A model generated the notes under the pieces. That model did not search any database, had not been told where the DNA came from, and worked only from the letters and a program-made list of their open reading frames with translations. DNA of 64,000 nucleotides. Origin: Atrichornis clamosus. Taxonomy: Eukaryota; Chordata; Aves; Passeriformes; Menuridae. This document shows, in pieces, positions 1 through 16,690 of this stretch. The position numbers and the translations under genes are program-made. Location: the NCBI GenBank assembly GCA_013400975.1, contig WBMZ01008654.1, positions 1 through 64,000 on the forward strand, given 5' to 3'. The stretch's first letter is position 1; each line of letters opens with the position of its first letter.

Positions 1-430
1 GGGCCGGGCCGGGCCGCGGGGGTGTCCGGCCGCGCCGTCCCGTCCCTCTCGAGGGCGCAGTGGGGCTGCTGCGGCTTCTCGGGGGTCGACCCCGTGTGTG
101 TGTCCCGGGCGGGCCCGGCGGAGCGGCGGCAGCGCCGCGCAGGGAGCCGGCTGCGAGCCCGCGGCTGAGCCGGCACCGCCTGTGCAGCGGGAAGGGCCCT
201 GTAACCCGTTATCCGCCTGGAAACTTCTCCCCGGGATGGGGAACGAGGGACTTCCCGCAGGGATGGAGCCCCGGGCCGCGGTGGGGGGGCACTGCCCGCG
301 CAGGGACAGGGCGGTCGCTGCTATTCCATTGCTGGGGAGTGTCCCGGCGCCTGGGCCAGGGTGGGATAGGAGCGTGGCCCTCGCGGACAGCGGGACCGTG
401 ACAGCCGAGGAGCTCCGGGATAGCGGGTAC
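1..430. promoter_or_regulatory. CpG island, probable promoter of C3orf18 (possibly shared with HEMK1)
   Basis: The first 430 bases are very GC-rich with dense CpG, beginning with GGGCCGGGCC runs, and composition falls to the genomic norm after about 450. The nearest gene to the right is C3orf18 on the plus strand, so this fits its promoter and non-coding first exon. In human, C3orf18 and HEMK1 are arranged head to head, so the island may be bidirectional with HEMK1 to the left, outside the window. The transcription start and first-exon donor cannot be fixed from sequence. Open frames across the island are by-products of high GC. Confidence 0.75.
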
Positions 431-3419
431 ACACGGTCGGGGCTTCCAGCTGCCCTGGAGCCTGGTCAGCTCTGGAGCAGAGGCAAGGGAAGCCAAAAGT
501 TCACCCACTGGGAAGCTACATCCCGTTGCCAACAGCAGTGCAGTGCCACTTGCATTGCTGCATTACTAGAGACACTTCATCTTAGTGAAGTAATGCAGAA
601 AAATACTAGTTCTTATTTGCCTTCTTCACCCAGAGACCCTGTGACCCATCTTCATCCCTGTGACACAAACCTCTGTTCCTGTCATACCTGAAATGAAACG
701 GCAGCACCGAGAGATTAAAGCCATGACTCAGAAAAGATTCAAGGTAGTGCCCAAAACAATTTTCTGCATCTCAGAAGTGCTGACCACCGCAGCACCTATC
801 AGAGATCAGCTTGGAAATGCCGGCTTAGGAGAGAAACAAATGCGTTCTCCTTATTCCCAGACCCAGCGGAGCCCAGCACAGAGCAATCCTGGCTGTGTGA
901 GGAGCTCTCTTGGTGCAGGCAGTGGAACAATGCCAGCTGGCAGCAGCTGAGGATCTGGTTCCTCTTCTGTTCTATTTGTGCATGGACTATGCTGGAACCT
1001 GCCAGTGATAGGTAGTAGCTGTCCCTGGCCCTAGAGCAGCCAGAGACTTGGAGTGTGCTCAGCCTGCAGATCAAACTTCCAGCACCAGGATGACAACTGG
1101 GAAAGGAAGATAGTGGGAAAGATGATCCACCCCCAGCTTTACTGTGTAAGCTCTGGGCCTTGGGCCATCCTTGCACTCAGCATCCCTATCTGACACTCTG
1201 CAACCTGGACCAGAAGGAGCTGGGAAACAGAAGTATCTGTTTCTGGACCTGGAACTGGTTGTCTAAGCCAGGTCAGAAACCTTTGGCAGAGGACTGCTTT
1301 TAGAACTAGGTCTGTGAGCATGGGAATCCTTCAGCATGAACAGGACCCTGAGAGCAAGAACAAGAGCCTGCTGGCTTCACTAGACTAGATTGCTACCTGG
1401 CTCATTTTAACCTAGCCTAACTTTTTTGGTTTTCCAGAACTGACACGACATTGAGTAGAAGGCCTAACCCATTTTGTTTCCAGTATTTAGGAGCTGTTCA
1501 AGATCTACAGTCATACTCTGCAAAGCCCTTGGGCCTGCTTCACTCCTTTCACTTAGGCTCTTTTCCCACTTTTTATTTCCTTGGTAGTGGCTTTTTTAAA
1601 GATGGGCATTATCATAACGGAAAGTTTCCCTGAATAGCACAAAGTGATGGAATCTGTCTGAGCAGCTGCTCAATCTGCTCAATAATTCCTTTCCTTTCCC
1701 TGCTGGGCTGTATCTGCTGCTGCTGCTGTTGTGACACTCTGATTTCACATTTGCCATCTTTGTGCCCAAGCGTCCACTACACCTGAGCTCTGCTGTGGTC
1801 AGTAGTGGCTGGCGATGTCCAGGTGCCCCGTGGTTTAAAGCAGGAATGTGTGGTTGGGTGGCCAGGGAAGGACATGGTCCCCTTCAGCTCGAATGAACTC
1901 GTGACAAGCTCCGCACAGTGTTAGGAGGGACCAGACCAGAACTGCTATTATTCACATTTCTCTAGAAACTCTTGGGAGTTTGACAGCTCCCACGGTCTCC
2001 CAGGCACTTCAAAATCCCACTTTGCTTCACAAAGTTGCTTCCAGGGAGCTGTGAGACAGACTCTGCATGTGTGGCAAGACATTTACCTGCTCAGGGAGAT
2101 GCAGGACAAGTCGAGGTGACTACTCCAGCTGCTGACTGACCACAGGACATCCTGGTGCTGTGATTTCCCTGCTCCAGTTGGCAGTGGCAGATGGTGATCA
2201 TGCTGCTTTATGCAGTGTGGACAGCAGTAAGGCATCCCAGTATGGGAACTGTACAGTAACCTTGCCTGGAATAGAACAGAGTGGAGCAGAACAATGGCTC
2301 ATTTCTCTTTGCAGGCACATCTTTTTCTATTCAGAGCTCATTAACCCCTCTGCCCCAGCTGCATTCCAGCCCAGAGATGTAATGTCTCCTAAACTGCAGG
2401 GAAATTACCACAGAACTGCTAGAGTAGTTCTCAGGTCAGCTCAGCTCCAGAGGTAGCTGCATTTTCAGGGAAGCAATTGCTGAGCTAAAGTTACACACAG
2501 TGCTCTTATAAACAAAGTGTGCAAATACTTCCCACAGGCTCATCCCATGTTGTTTTGCAACTCTGGATCATTTGCACAATAGAAATATGAAGCAATTAAA
2601 GCCTTTCGTGTTCTCAGCATGAACAGATCTATCAAATTTCACAACTCCAAAATTGGACTAATTTTAAAATTAATATTGATAATTACTAGTGCATGACTAA
2701 GGTTGAGTGGGTGCTTTCATGAGAGACTTGAGAAATACTCAGTGTCTTTAGCAGCAGATGGGGGACTGGTGCAACCTTTCCTTTGCAGAGCACAGGGGAT
2801 GAGCAGCAATGGGGCAATGGATGGTGCAGGGACCTACATGTCTCCAGTGACTACCACAACAGGGAACTCCTACTTTGGATTCAATCAGAAACATCCCGAG
2901 ATATGGATGCCTCACAGCTGAGCGTCATTTTATTGGACATGCTCCCACTAATATGGGGATCCATGTAACTTTCTAAAACTTAAAAGCAACAGACAGAAGC
3001 AGGAAAATGCTCTATTTCCTGGGGTGGATAGAGACCACCTGGTTCAGCCTGGGAAAACCAAAGACCAGGGTTCTGAGGTTGTCCCCACACAGATCTCCAA
3101 GTGCCTGCAAGGAGGTAGAGCTGAAGCAACGAGGGGAGAGTTACTGCTGACTTCAACTGAATCAGCCATGACTCTGGGGGCTCCCAGTACTCCCAAAAAA
3201 ATATTTTTCTTATTTTGAGTGGGCATTCAAACACTGTACTGGGGAACTGTGGGAAAGGTTGTGACTGTCTCTGAGAGCTCTGCACTGTTCATCTGCTCTC
3301 ATTCTCTCCCAGGCAGAATCCAGTGTGGTTCCTATGAAGAAAACCCATCAGCAGTGATGCTACAGGACAGGTCTCACCTGAGGACCCTCGACACAAAGGG
3401 CAGCTCTGCATTTCTGTAG
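431..3419 (+). other. Presumed 5' UTR / first intron of C3orf18
   Basis: No coding exon was recognised between the CpG island and the first coding exon. The stretch holds a short CTG run at about 1714-1729 and otherwise unremarkable unique sequence. The right boundary is set by a good acceptor (TTTCTGTAG ending at 3419). Small open frames here lack splice support or recognisable motifs. Confidence 0.5.
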
Positions 3420-3471
3420 CTGATGGGAGAGGACAACAGCTCAGTAACAGGAGCTACCAAGAGCTGGCAGG

Positions 3472-8170
<4,699 letters not shown>

Positions 8171-8194
8171 GCAGGCCCTGCCCCTGCCCCGGCC

Positions 8195-8225
8195 GAGAAC
8201 GAGGAGGAGAAGGAGGAGGAGGAAG
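8195..8225. repeat. Purine (GAG/AAG)n simple repeat
   Basis: A short run of GAG and AAG triplets lies just after the C3orf18 stop codon, within the presumed 3' UTR. It produces Ser/Leu-rich spurious open frames on the minus strand. Confidence 0.8.
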
Positions 8226-10150
8226 CCAACAAGGCAGTGACTTCCCTGGAGCACAGCTGCTCACTGAGCCCAGCTGGGCACCCCGTTGGTGGGCACGGGA
8301 ACTGCCCTCGCTCTGGGAAGCAAACCCGTTGTAAGGGCAGGGGTGATTTTTGGTGTGTCTGTTACCACTAAAAGGTCCTGAGCTCCAGTTTCTGGCTGGC
8401 ACTGACTGATAGCACCTGCCAGGCTTTGTGCTTCGGAACAGTGCCTGCTTTGTGTAGCCAGACCTGTCAGAGCACAGGCCTGGGCTCTCTGGGTCAGGGA
8501 AGGAGGAGAGGGGCACATTTCAGAGACCTTCCCCATTGGCTTTGTGTCACCAGGCCCCAAGGAAAGTGATGGATGAGCTTCTCTGGGCAGTGCCCACAGC
8601 TCTGGCAGGTCTTGGGGAGGGGGGGACTGGTGGCAAAGCCTCTGAGCAAGGAGAGCTGAGTGGCCCAGTTGAGTGGTGACCTGGGGCACACCAGGAAGAC
8701 ACAGCCCACTGGATTATCCCCCGTGGCATGTGGCTGCTGATGAGCGTGTGCCCGGGGTGAGTCGGAGCACGGGGAATTCACTGGCTTTAAAAAGTGAAAC
8801 AGTGAACATTTGGCCGATTACATGGTAACTGAGGAAGTGGCCGAATATCCCAAATTAGAGCTACTCTGTAGACAGAGGGGAATTCACACAGCTAGAGGCA
8901 GGGACTGTTACTCTCTGGTTATGTGATTCCCTGCTGCTGAGCTAGGAATACCAGTGCTTGGGCCACAGAGGGGAGTTGAGCAGAACTAGGGTTCCAATAG
9001 CACATACCCCTCCTGCTTTGGCTCAGAGAACTTTCTACAGGGCAGAGTGTTATCCAGAAAAAAAAGATTAAGCTTTGAAATATTTTAAATAAGGAAAAAC
9101 ATGTGTTGGCTCAACAACGGCCCAGTGTCTGCCCCCAGAGATGACTAACAGCTGGTTTGTACTTCCTTACCTGCAGGAGCTGCAGTCAGAGCCTTCCCTT
9201 CTTCTGCTGAAGGGAACACAGAGCTTTGCATTAGCCTCTGCTCGAGTTACCTGCTAGGAACAGGTAGGTGGGACTAGACAGGTAAGCCAGGAGTTTCCAT
9301 GCAGCCGTGAGGCATCTCTCTGCCTGTGCATCCTTCCGGGCTGCAGGAGGAAGAGTGCACAGGGGTCTCTGGCTGCCTTGGCCTGTGGCAGTGCAGTGTG
9401 GGGGCCTGTCCTCTGCAAGAGCCTTTTGGCAGGCACTGGCCCCAAGTGCCGCAGACCAGCACAGCAGCCAGGGAGCAGCATCAGTGCCCAGCCATGCACT
9501 GGTCACCTCCTGACCTTTTTGTGGTACATGGATTTGTCAGTCAGGTCATATTCCATCCAGAGCAGTAGTTAAAAGGGAATCAGGAAAAGCCAAAATTTGA
9601 ATGCAGATCTAAAACTTTATGCAAGGGGATGTTTCAGAGTGGCAATTCAGGTATCATGTGCTTTGTTGCAAGTTTGGACTTTCCAGTTAGTTTTTGTTCT
9701 CCAAAATCTTTTTTTTTTCTTCTCCAGTGTGGTTGTTTTTTCCATATTCATTAAATGCAGACTCCTTCCTGGGGATGTGTCACTGACCCCTGCAGGGCAC
9801 AGCTCCTTACCAGCCCTCCCTGTTTCACTGACAACAGCTTCCCTCGTGGCAGCTTTGCAGGGCTGAATTGCTTTAGTTTTTCAATATCCAGCTGTCTTTT
9901 TAAAACTAGGGAGTTATGGGAATATATTAGGGATTGGAGTGTGGAAAACAGCCCAGCCTTCACACCCAGGAGATCTGGCAGGAGGCACTCCCAGGCTGCT
10001 GCTTTTTGCCTCCAGGGATGCTGTTGGAAGGAAGGTGTGTGGGTACAAATACTCAGTTGTAATCCAGATTAGGTCCTTAGAATTTGGACTCTGTCTGTGG
10101 GTATTCCCAGAGGTTGTGCCTACGTGACCAGCTGAGAAACAAATACATCC

Positions 10151-10164
10151 CCACACACACACAC
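10151..10164. repeat. (CA)n microsatellite, short
   Basis: A run of about six CA dinucleotides is followed by CTCTCT in the presumed 3' UTR of C3orf18. Confidence 0.75.
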
Positions 10165-10648
10165 TCTCTTACCATCCCCAAGTGCTCACTGAGAGCAGCC
10201 AGCCGTCCCCTTTCTCCCTTCAGCAGCTGGCAGACCACTGCCTGTCACATTTCCAGGCTCTGCAGCAGGACAGGGATGCAAGTGGCAGCAGGGGTGCATG
10301 GCTGTCTTAAATTGCAGCATTTTCCCTAAAACTCGTAGGATTGGAACTTCAGTGGTTGTTTTAAACTCGACAAAAGGCCAGTGTGAGCTGAGCTGTTTCC
10401 TCAATGCCACAGCCCCTTCTGTGCCCTGCTCCCAGCTCTGTGTGCTGCAGTGGGAGCTGTCCAGCAGCACTGGACATCTGCCAGCCCAGGTGCAAACTGC
10501 ATCTTGTTCCACGTTAATGCTGAGATAAACCTTGTTCAACAAACACACCTACAGAGGAATTCTCTTGGACCATTCTCCCTGTGATGGTAGGCTTTGTCCT
10601 GTGATGACTGCCCTTAAGAGTAAAGAAGTACAAATAATAATAATAAGA

Positions 10649-10700
10649 CTAAAAGAATATTACGGGTATTTGCTGGGCTCGTACTGGAATATTCTTTTAG
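10649..10700. repeat. Perfect 13-bp inverted repeat (hairpin)
   Basis: CTAAAAGAATATT at 10649-10661 is the exact reverse complement of AATATTCTTTTAG at 10688-10700, with a 26-nt spacer. It sits just upstream of the best C3orf18 polyadenylation signal and directly after an AATAATAATAAT run. It could be an RNA hairpin or the remnant of a small inverted-repeat transposon. No target-site duplication was identified. Confidence 0.7.
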
Positions 10701-10825
10701 TTCCATAGCACCTCCTCTCACAGTTCTTGGAAGTATATGTATAATTTAGCAGAAGCATTATGATGTAATTTAATTCAAGTGTTTCTGTGTTTTAAGCATT
10801 GAAATATAATTAAACTATTTACATG

Positions 10826-11705
10826 AAAATCTAGTGAGATTGTCTTTTTCTCCCATCATTTGCATTTTCCACTAAAACTGCTGGAGTATATCCCCAGTAT
10901 CTGCTGGTAATTTGTGTGCAGTGAATTCCCCTGCTCTTTCAAAAACTGAACTAAGTGTGAAAAATTTGAATGGGGAAGCTCTGGGGCAGGCAGGGGGCAG
11001 GGTGTCAAAGTTTAGTGTTGTACAGCAAAGAATCTCAGATCTCTTCAGGAAGGCTTGGTGGAGAAGATGGGAGGGCAGGAGCTTCCAGGTAGCCAGTCCT
11101 GGGCATCCAGAGCACAAAAAGAAATTCCAACTTATCCTTTAAGCTGGATTCCTGCACAAACCAGGGGTTCACCAGCTCACCTGCAGCTCTGCTCCCACCG
11201 AGGGGAACAGAACATGATGACATTGTAGGTGTAGTTTAGATTTGCTTCTGCCTCATCTTCTGACCACAGCCCCCAAACGTGGGACTAGTTAGGAAAGCTG
11301 TCAGATGAACAGGCCATGCACAGGCATAGAATGAAGTGTATGAAAAGCTAGAGAGCTGTCTGTGTATCCCCCACAGAACAATGTGGGGGAGAAGCAGGCT
11401 TGGCAGTGGAGACTCCTGGGTGTACACATGAAGCAGAACTGGCTTGTGTGCCAGTCAAGCTTCCAAGACACCCAAGAGGATGGAATCAGGCACCCACATT
11501 TGGGCTTAAAGGCCTGTCTGTTTTCATCCATGTGTGACTCCTCATGCTCACTACTTCTTGTTTTCACAGCAATCTGTGGCTGCTCCAGAATGACCAAATT
11601 TTTGCTTATAATCCCCAAAACTGCAGATCAAGTGGCACTTGTGTGTCCGGTGACATGCATACATGTGAGGGTGCTGCACGAGGAGGCAAAGCAGAAGCCT
11701 GAGGC
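10826..11705. other. Gap between convergent transcription units
   Basis: This stretch lies between the likely end of plus-strand C3orf18 and the likely end of the minus-strand transcript. No gene, repeat family or RNA was recognised. Confidence 0.4.
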
Positions 11706-11731
11706 TTTATTTAAAACAAACTACCTTTATT
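11706..11731 (-). terminator. Twin AATAAA polyadenylation signals, minus strand
   Basis: On the minus strand AATAAA occurs at 11731-11726 and again at 11711-11706, followed by a GT-rich stretch (ATGTATGCATGTC). These fit the 3' end of a minus-strand transcript, plausibly the HMGA-like gene, converging on C3orf18. Other minus-strand AATAAA hexamers occur elsewhere in this interval (for example near 12262 and 13577), so the assignment is tentative. Confidence 0.4.
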
Positions 11732-12997
11732 TGAAACAAACTTCAGGGCTAATTTGCAAGTTGCCACCACTCTCTATGCCTTCACCAAAACCATTTATGA
11801 GAAACTTCCAAAACTTTGCTAGACAACAAACCTCATTCATCTCCTGTGTTTTAACCAACTGTAATGGCCTCTTAGTTTTGGCCAGGTCAGACCAAAACTG
11901 CCTGAGCTTAAAAACGTTTGGCATTCATTTGCTTAGAGGTAGGATATGGCTACACAGAAAAGGTAACTGTGGGGAATAAAAAGCATTTATCATTTCAAAA
12001 AAGACAATCCAAGTAATCCAGTGTGAGATCCTAGCTCTCTGAAGATGTCTGGAATTCTGCCCACCTATCAAAGGCATTGACTTCCATTCTAAGTGTCTGC
12101 ATAAACATGGAAGCTGAAGTTATGGATTGGGAATTCAACTACACACAGAATAGCTCCTGAAAGAGTGGAATTCTGCTTGTTCTTAAGCACTTGCATTTTT
12201 ATGGAAAGAAGTTCTCTACTGTGGTTTCCCAGCAGAGTATTAAGAGGTAGCAAAGACTAGATTTATTTTTTTAAAATTTAAGGAAAGTACTTTGTATGCA
12301 CATCCCAGAGGCATACTGCTGACCTAAAGTAAATGAATTTACTATCTAGCCAAGGCAGTTTCCACTCCTATTCCATGGCACCAGCTGAGAAAGGACTGAC
12401 TGAAGTCACAGGAAAAGCTCGAGTCTCTTACAGATGTAATCCCTAATCCATTTAGGAGAAGCTGAAGTTCCAGTCTCACACTGTAACAGCTGCTGCTCTC
12501 AGGTAACAGGGGTTAATTGAACAGGCAGTACAGCCTTGCAAACAGAGTACTGAACCTGCCAGTTCACCTGAGAATCAGGTACAGAACTTGGTGAAATATT
12601 TTGGTCTGCCACTGGAATGGCCTTTGAATGCAGACCTAGAATGCAGCTGAACTTGTGTGCTCACTGAAGAGCAGCAGAATTCAGGGGAACACCCCTTGCA
12701 TCTTGTCATGTGATCACCAACATTTAGAGATTCACTTGTGTCCTGTCCCACCTGGATTTCTCCACACAGCAGGAGCTGGGGGTCCAACTCTTCCCATGCT
12801 TGGCAGCACGGCTCATCCTACAGCACAGGATTTAGGTCAGTCCCTGTGATCTAATCCATTTAGTCCTTGATTCCTCTGCTATTTGGTAGTGCAGGCACAA
12901 AGATTATCTGTGATACAGTTTTCTGCTGTGACCACCAAGCTCCATACACAAGAGACTGCCCTTAGGGCAAACCAGACACCACAGGGAATTAGGACTG

Positions 12998-13053
12998 GGA
13001 CTCTCATCACTACTAAGCAGAATTAATGGGATCAGGACTCTCATCACTACTAA
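12998..13053. repeat. Local tandem duplication, 37-bp period
   Basis: The 19-mer GGACTCTCATCACTACTAA occurs at 12998-13016 and again at 13035-13053, 37 bp apart. The spacer differs from what follows the second copy, so only part of the unit is preserved. Confidence 0.8.
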
Positions 13054-16000
13054 ATTGGGTAGACTGGACAAAATGACCTAGAAGGAAAAAACACCCAGTC
13101 TTCCCCCCTATTATCTCTACAATCAGCCCTTCCTCTTGATTCTGCATACATTTTCTTGTGTTAAATAAATACTTGCCAAGGGAACAGAACTCTGATGAAA
13201 AGATAATAAATGAGTTCAATATATACTGCCATTTCATGGGTTTCTGCTATGCACCACCATAAATTTAAAGCCAATTATGTTCTGTTTAAATATTTAACAC
13301 TGTAAAGCTAGCCAATTTTACATCCTGTCAGAGATAATTGAAATACCCACTTTGTCCCTTTAATAGGCAGGCAGAACATCCAGGAGATGGAAGATACCAC
13401 CGGGATTTCACTGTTTGCAACTGGATATTGGAAATACCATCAATTCCTCAGAATTTAACAAGTTCAGCTCTGACACCAAAAGCACAAATCTGCAAACAGT
13501 GTGAGACTGAGCAGTCAGCAACAATCTCAAACCAACTGGCTACTGCTACCTCCCAAAACTACACTATCACAAGCTTTTATTTGCATAGTTGTGACACTAG
13601 AGGACCTCGCAAACACATGTTATGGACTGAATTTAATCTAAATTGAATCCCCAGGCTCTGCAAGGAAGCAACTTTTTTGTAAATGGTTCTTTACAGCCTC
13701 TCCTTTGAAGGGATGAAATCCAGTGGCTGTGACTAAGCTTGTAAGCACTTGGAGTTGCTACCAACTCAGGGGCAGAGCCACCAGGCCAAAAGAAGTTATA
13801 GGAGAAGGCCTTGAGCTGATCATATGAAGATCAATATTTCAGAATCAATCCTTAAGACATCAGGGTGCAAACTTTCCCCTAAAGCATCCAAGTTACTGGC
13901 CACTGGAACAGCAGCACGAGGCAAGCTGGAAATGCCATGAAGGTTTTTCTTTCTGATATAGCCAAGAAAGGACTCAAAGGCTGTCTTTCGGGTGCAGTCC
14001 CTATGGGCAGCAGAGCAAAAGTTAACTCTTGGCACTGCTCCACCAGCCTGCCAGAGGTGATATGACACACAGGCTCAGCCATTGGCTGTGTAAATAGATT
14101 TCCTTTCTGTATCTGCATTTCTGAGTCAACACTACCTTTCTGTTGAACTGCTCCTGTCTGTGGCAGGCAAGGCACCAAGTTATCCAAGTATTTTTAAGAA
14201 GAAATAATATACTCACAAAAGATATACTACAAACTGTGAAAGGCATCTCTCCAACAAGGCATTTGCCATTTCTTCCCCGAAATCCCTGTTTGGATGTTTG
14301 GGGTAAGTCCACAGGCAACAGGAGAGAGAACTTGGCTAAAATTATCACAAATAAAGAATCTGAAATACAACATTAAAAATCCTGTTTGCTTTCCAGTCCT
14401 CTGGCTTCAGCAAGACATGAACAGGTGGCACACTACTGAGATGTAGCAGGGATGTTACTCAGAGATCTCCTAAGAGCAGTAGTTTTGCCAGACTTGGAAC
14501 CTTCATTTCCAGTGATGCCTAAAGGGAAAGATCATGGGAGAGAGAGGGTTAGAGAACTGGATCCAGGAGCCCTGCTGCCCAAGTACCCCCTCACAGAGCC
14601 AGTGCAAGGTTGAGAGGTGACAAGGATCCCCTCACAAACAACCAAAGGTCTTCACAACAACATTCCCATTACTCTTGTACCACCTCCAGGCTAAATGGAG
14701 CTCCTGACACAAATGGCTCCCCTGGCAGCAGGGCTCAGCATGAGGCTACAGAGGGCCCAGAAGTGACAGTCTGTGTGAAATTGTCTGGTTTCTGCTATGC
14801 AAACACTCATGATCAACCTCTGCTGACAGCAGTTACGTATTTCCTTGAATCCTCATGAGACACAAAGTACCCAGTGTTAAACACCACGAAAGTAGATGCA
14901 CACAAGGTCTGAAAAATCACGTGAGTGGGGAATGTTTCTGGCTACACAGGCTTGCTCTGATCTGTGGCTAATCCCTGGCTTTTAGAAGAGCCAAGGTGAC
15001 CAATGGGGCAGCAGAGGGAACAAAGTGAGACAAAGTTGTGTACAGGGAAGAACATAGGGAAGCAGACAGACAAAAAGGAGCAAGATCCAGAGGCTGATTC
15101 CAGCTTTGCACTGGCTCTTGGAAATTTTACCATAAAGCAACCCTTTTCCCCCCACACCTACTAAACCATTAGCCAAGCACAGTTACTGAGACAAGCCACA
15201 TCTGGTTTTGTGGTTTAGGAGGCTACAAAATGAGATTCATAACTCCTTTGGTAATGGTACTCATGGAAAAGAAGATAAATGCTTCTTGACTCAGATAAAC
15301 AAATGTTAGAATTGTGATTGGCAGCATCTGCGGGTAGCAACACAACAGACCCTGATCCATTAACAAACTCCTGCCTGCTCCTAGATAACCTGGACCACCC
15401 ACAACTAGTGCCTTGGGAAAACCAGAGCTAGGTCCCCAGCCAAAGGCCATGAGGGAAAAAAACCAGCTGGCTTTAAAGCAGCTCTCTGTTCCACTGCAGG
15501 CTTGCAAGTCCTGCAATATTTCTAATTCAGCTCCTTGATTTTCCCCACAATAGACTGAAAGGCAAGGAGTCAGTCAGTGTTTATTTCAGCAATTCATCTT
15601 AATGCTGCAGACACAAAGCCCAGGGCAGACCTCTCCCACTTGGAGTTGTGCAGTGTACAACCTGCAGGACAGGCAAGCACATGTATCCTCCCATGCCCTC
15701 CCTAGTGCAGCACCTCAAAAATCCTCACCTGGAAGGAAAAAGCAAACCACCAAATCCCTCAATGACCAGAGCTCTGCCTGTGTCTATAGCACAAGGTAAT
15801 TATGTGATCACTGACTCCTGCTAACAAACCTCTGAGCAGTCACCTCCTGCACAAGTAGCACAAAAGCTTTCAGGTATATAGTACCCAAGTTAAACCCAGA
15901 TCCACAGAACAGGATAATCCAGAAACTACCTGTCTGGAAGCTGTGACAGCTGCACTGTGCCTGCAAACAAGCCCCAGGATCTATAGTTTCCAGTAAGTTG

Positions 16001-16189
16001 GAACACAAGCTTCCCCTTTTCAGTCACAAATTTTAAGCCAGGGTTACCACTTCATCTCAAGCTCCTGAGCAAATAGCAACTGTTAAGGAGTTTTCCACAG
16101 GATTGCCATGTTTCATACAGTACATGCTTATCCCCGCTGATTTTCTGGCCAGTTTTATTTTCGTACAGAAGTGCAGACCTTCCCTGAGA

Positions 16190-16690
16190 GCAGAACCCCC
16201 CTCTCCGTGCCTGGCAGGGAGCGAGCGCGGTGGTTTGTGCTGCAGGGCTGTCTCCCACCGACCGCAGCATCCGCTTGTCCTGTCACATCTGCCTCTACCT
16301 CACTGCGACAGGAGGGAAACGCATTCCTCATGTCACTGCCCTGGGTCCCACTCAAACTGAACGGAAGAAGAAAGCACCCGCGCTGGCTGTGGTTTGGGGC
16401 GATGTCAAACTGCACCAAAGGCGGCGGCGGCTGGGCCGGAGGTGAGCTCATCCCCCGGAGCCTGCGGCCCTGCTGATGTCAGCGCACGGCTCCGTGGCAG
16501 GAAGTGATACGGGAGCAGGAGCCCCAGAGGAAACTGAATTGAGCAACTGAGGTTAACTACCCTGCCATTTCATCATGTGGCATTTCCAGGGACTTTCTAA
16601 GAACGCGGGGCTGGGCTTGGCTGCCCAGCGCGGGTTCGCTCGCTTCGCACGCCAGCGGCAGCAGGGAGCAGCTGTGCTGGCCACGGCCAA
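16190..16690. promoter_or_regulatory. Internal CpG island of unassigned gene
   Basis: More than 30 CpG dinucleotides fall in about 500 bases by hand count, including GGCGGCGGCGG and a CGCGGGTTCGCTCGCTTCGCACG tract near 16630. The surrounding sequence has few. The island includes a CRE-like TGATGTCAG near 16474 and an ETS-like CAGGAAGTG near 16499. A good plus-strand splice donor (CCGGAG then GTGAGC) lies at 16441/16442. On the minus strand an ATG at 16451-16449 with G at -3 opens a 98-codon frame with a proline run. The island lies about 0.9 kb past the last recognised exon of the minus-strand HMGA-like gene. Whether it drives an antisense RNA, an unknown minus-strand gene or an alternative upstream exon of a plus-strand gene cannot be decided here. 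Confidence 0.65.

Larger units (their letters stand above)
8171..10825 (+). other. Probable 3' UTR of C3orf18
   Basis: This sequence follows the TGA at 8168-8170 and contains no recognisable exon. Candidate polyadenylation signals are ATTAAA at 9750-9755 and ATTAAA at 10809-10814. The second is better placed: it is followed by a CA near 10820 and a T-rich stretch (TTGTCTTTTTCTCC). A canonical AATAAA at 11975-11980 could serve a longer form. The stretch also contains a purine (GAG/AAG) run, a CA run and a 13-bp hairpin listed separately. The end is an estimate. Confidence 0.45.

Noticed and set aside
98..691. 197-codon plus-strand frame across the left CpG island
   Set aside because: A GC-rich promoter suppresses stop codons; the sequence matches no known N-terminus, and C3orf18 starts in a later exon.
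11362..11979. 205-codon plus-strand open frame
   Set aside because: No recognisable motif; it overlaps the likely 3' end of a minus-strand transcript and is Cys/Leu/Ser-rich in a non-biological way.
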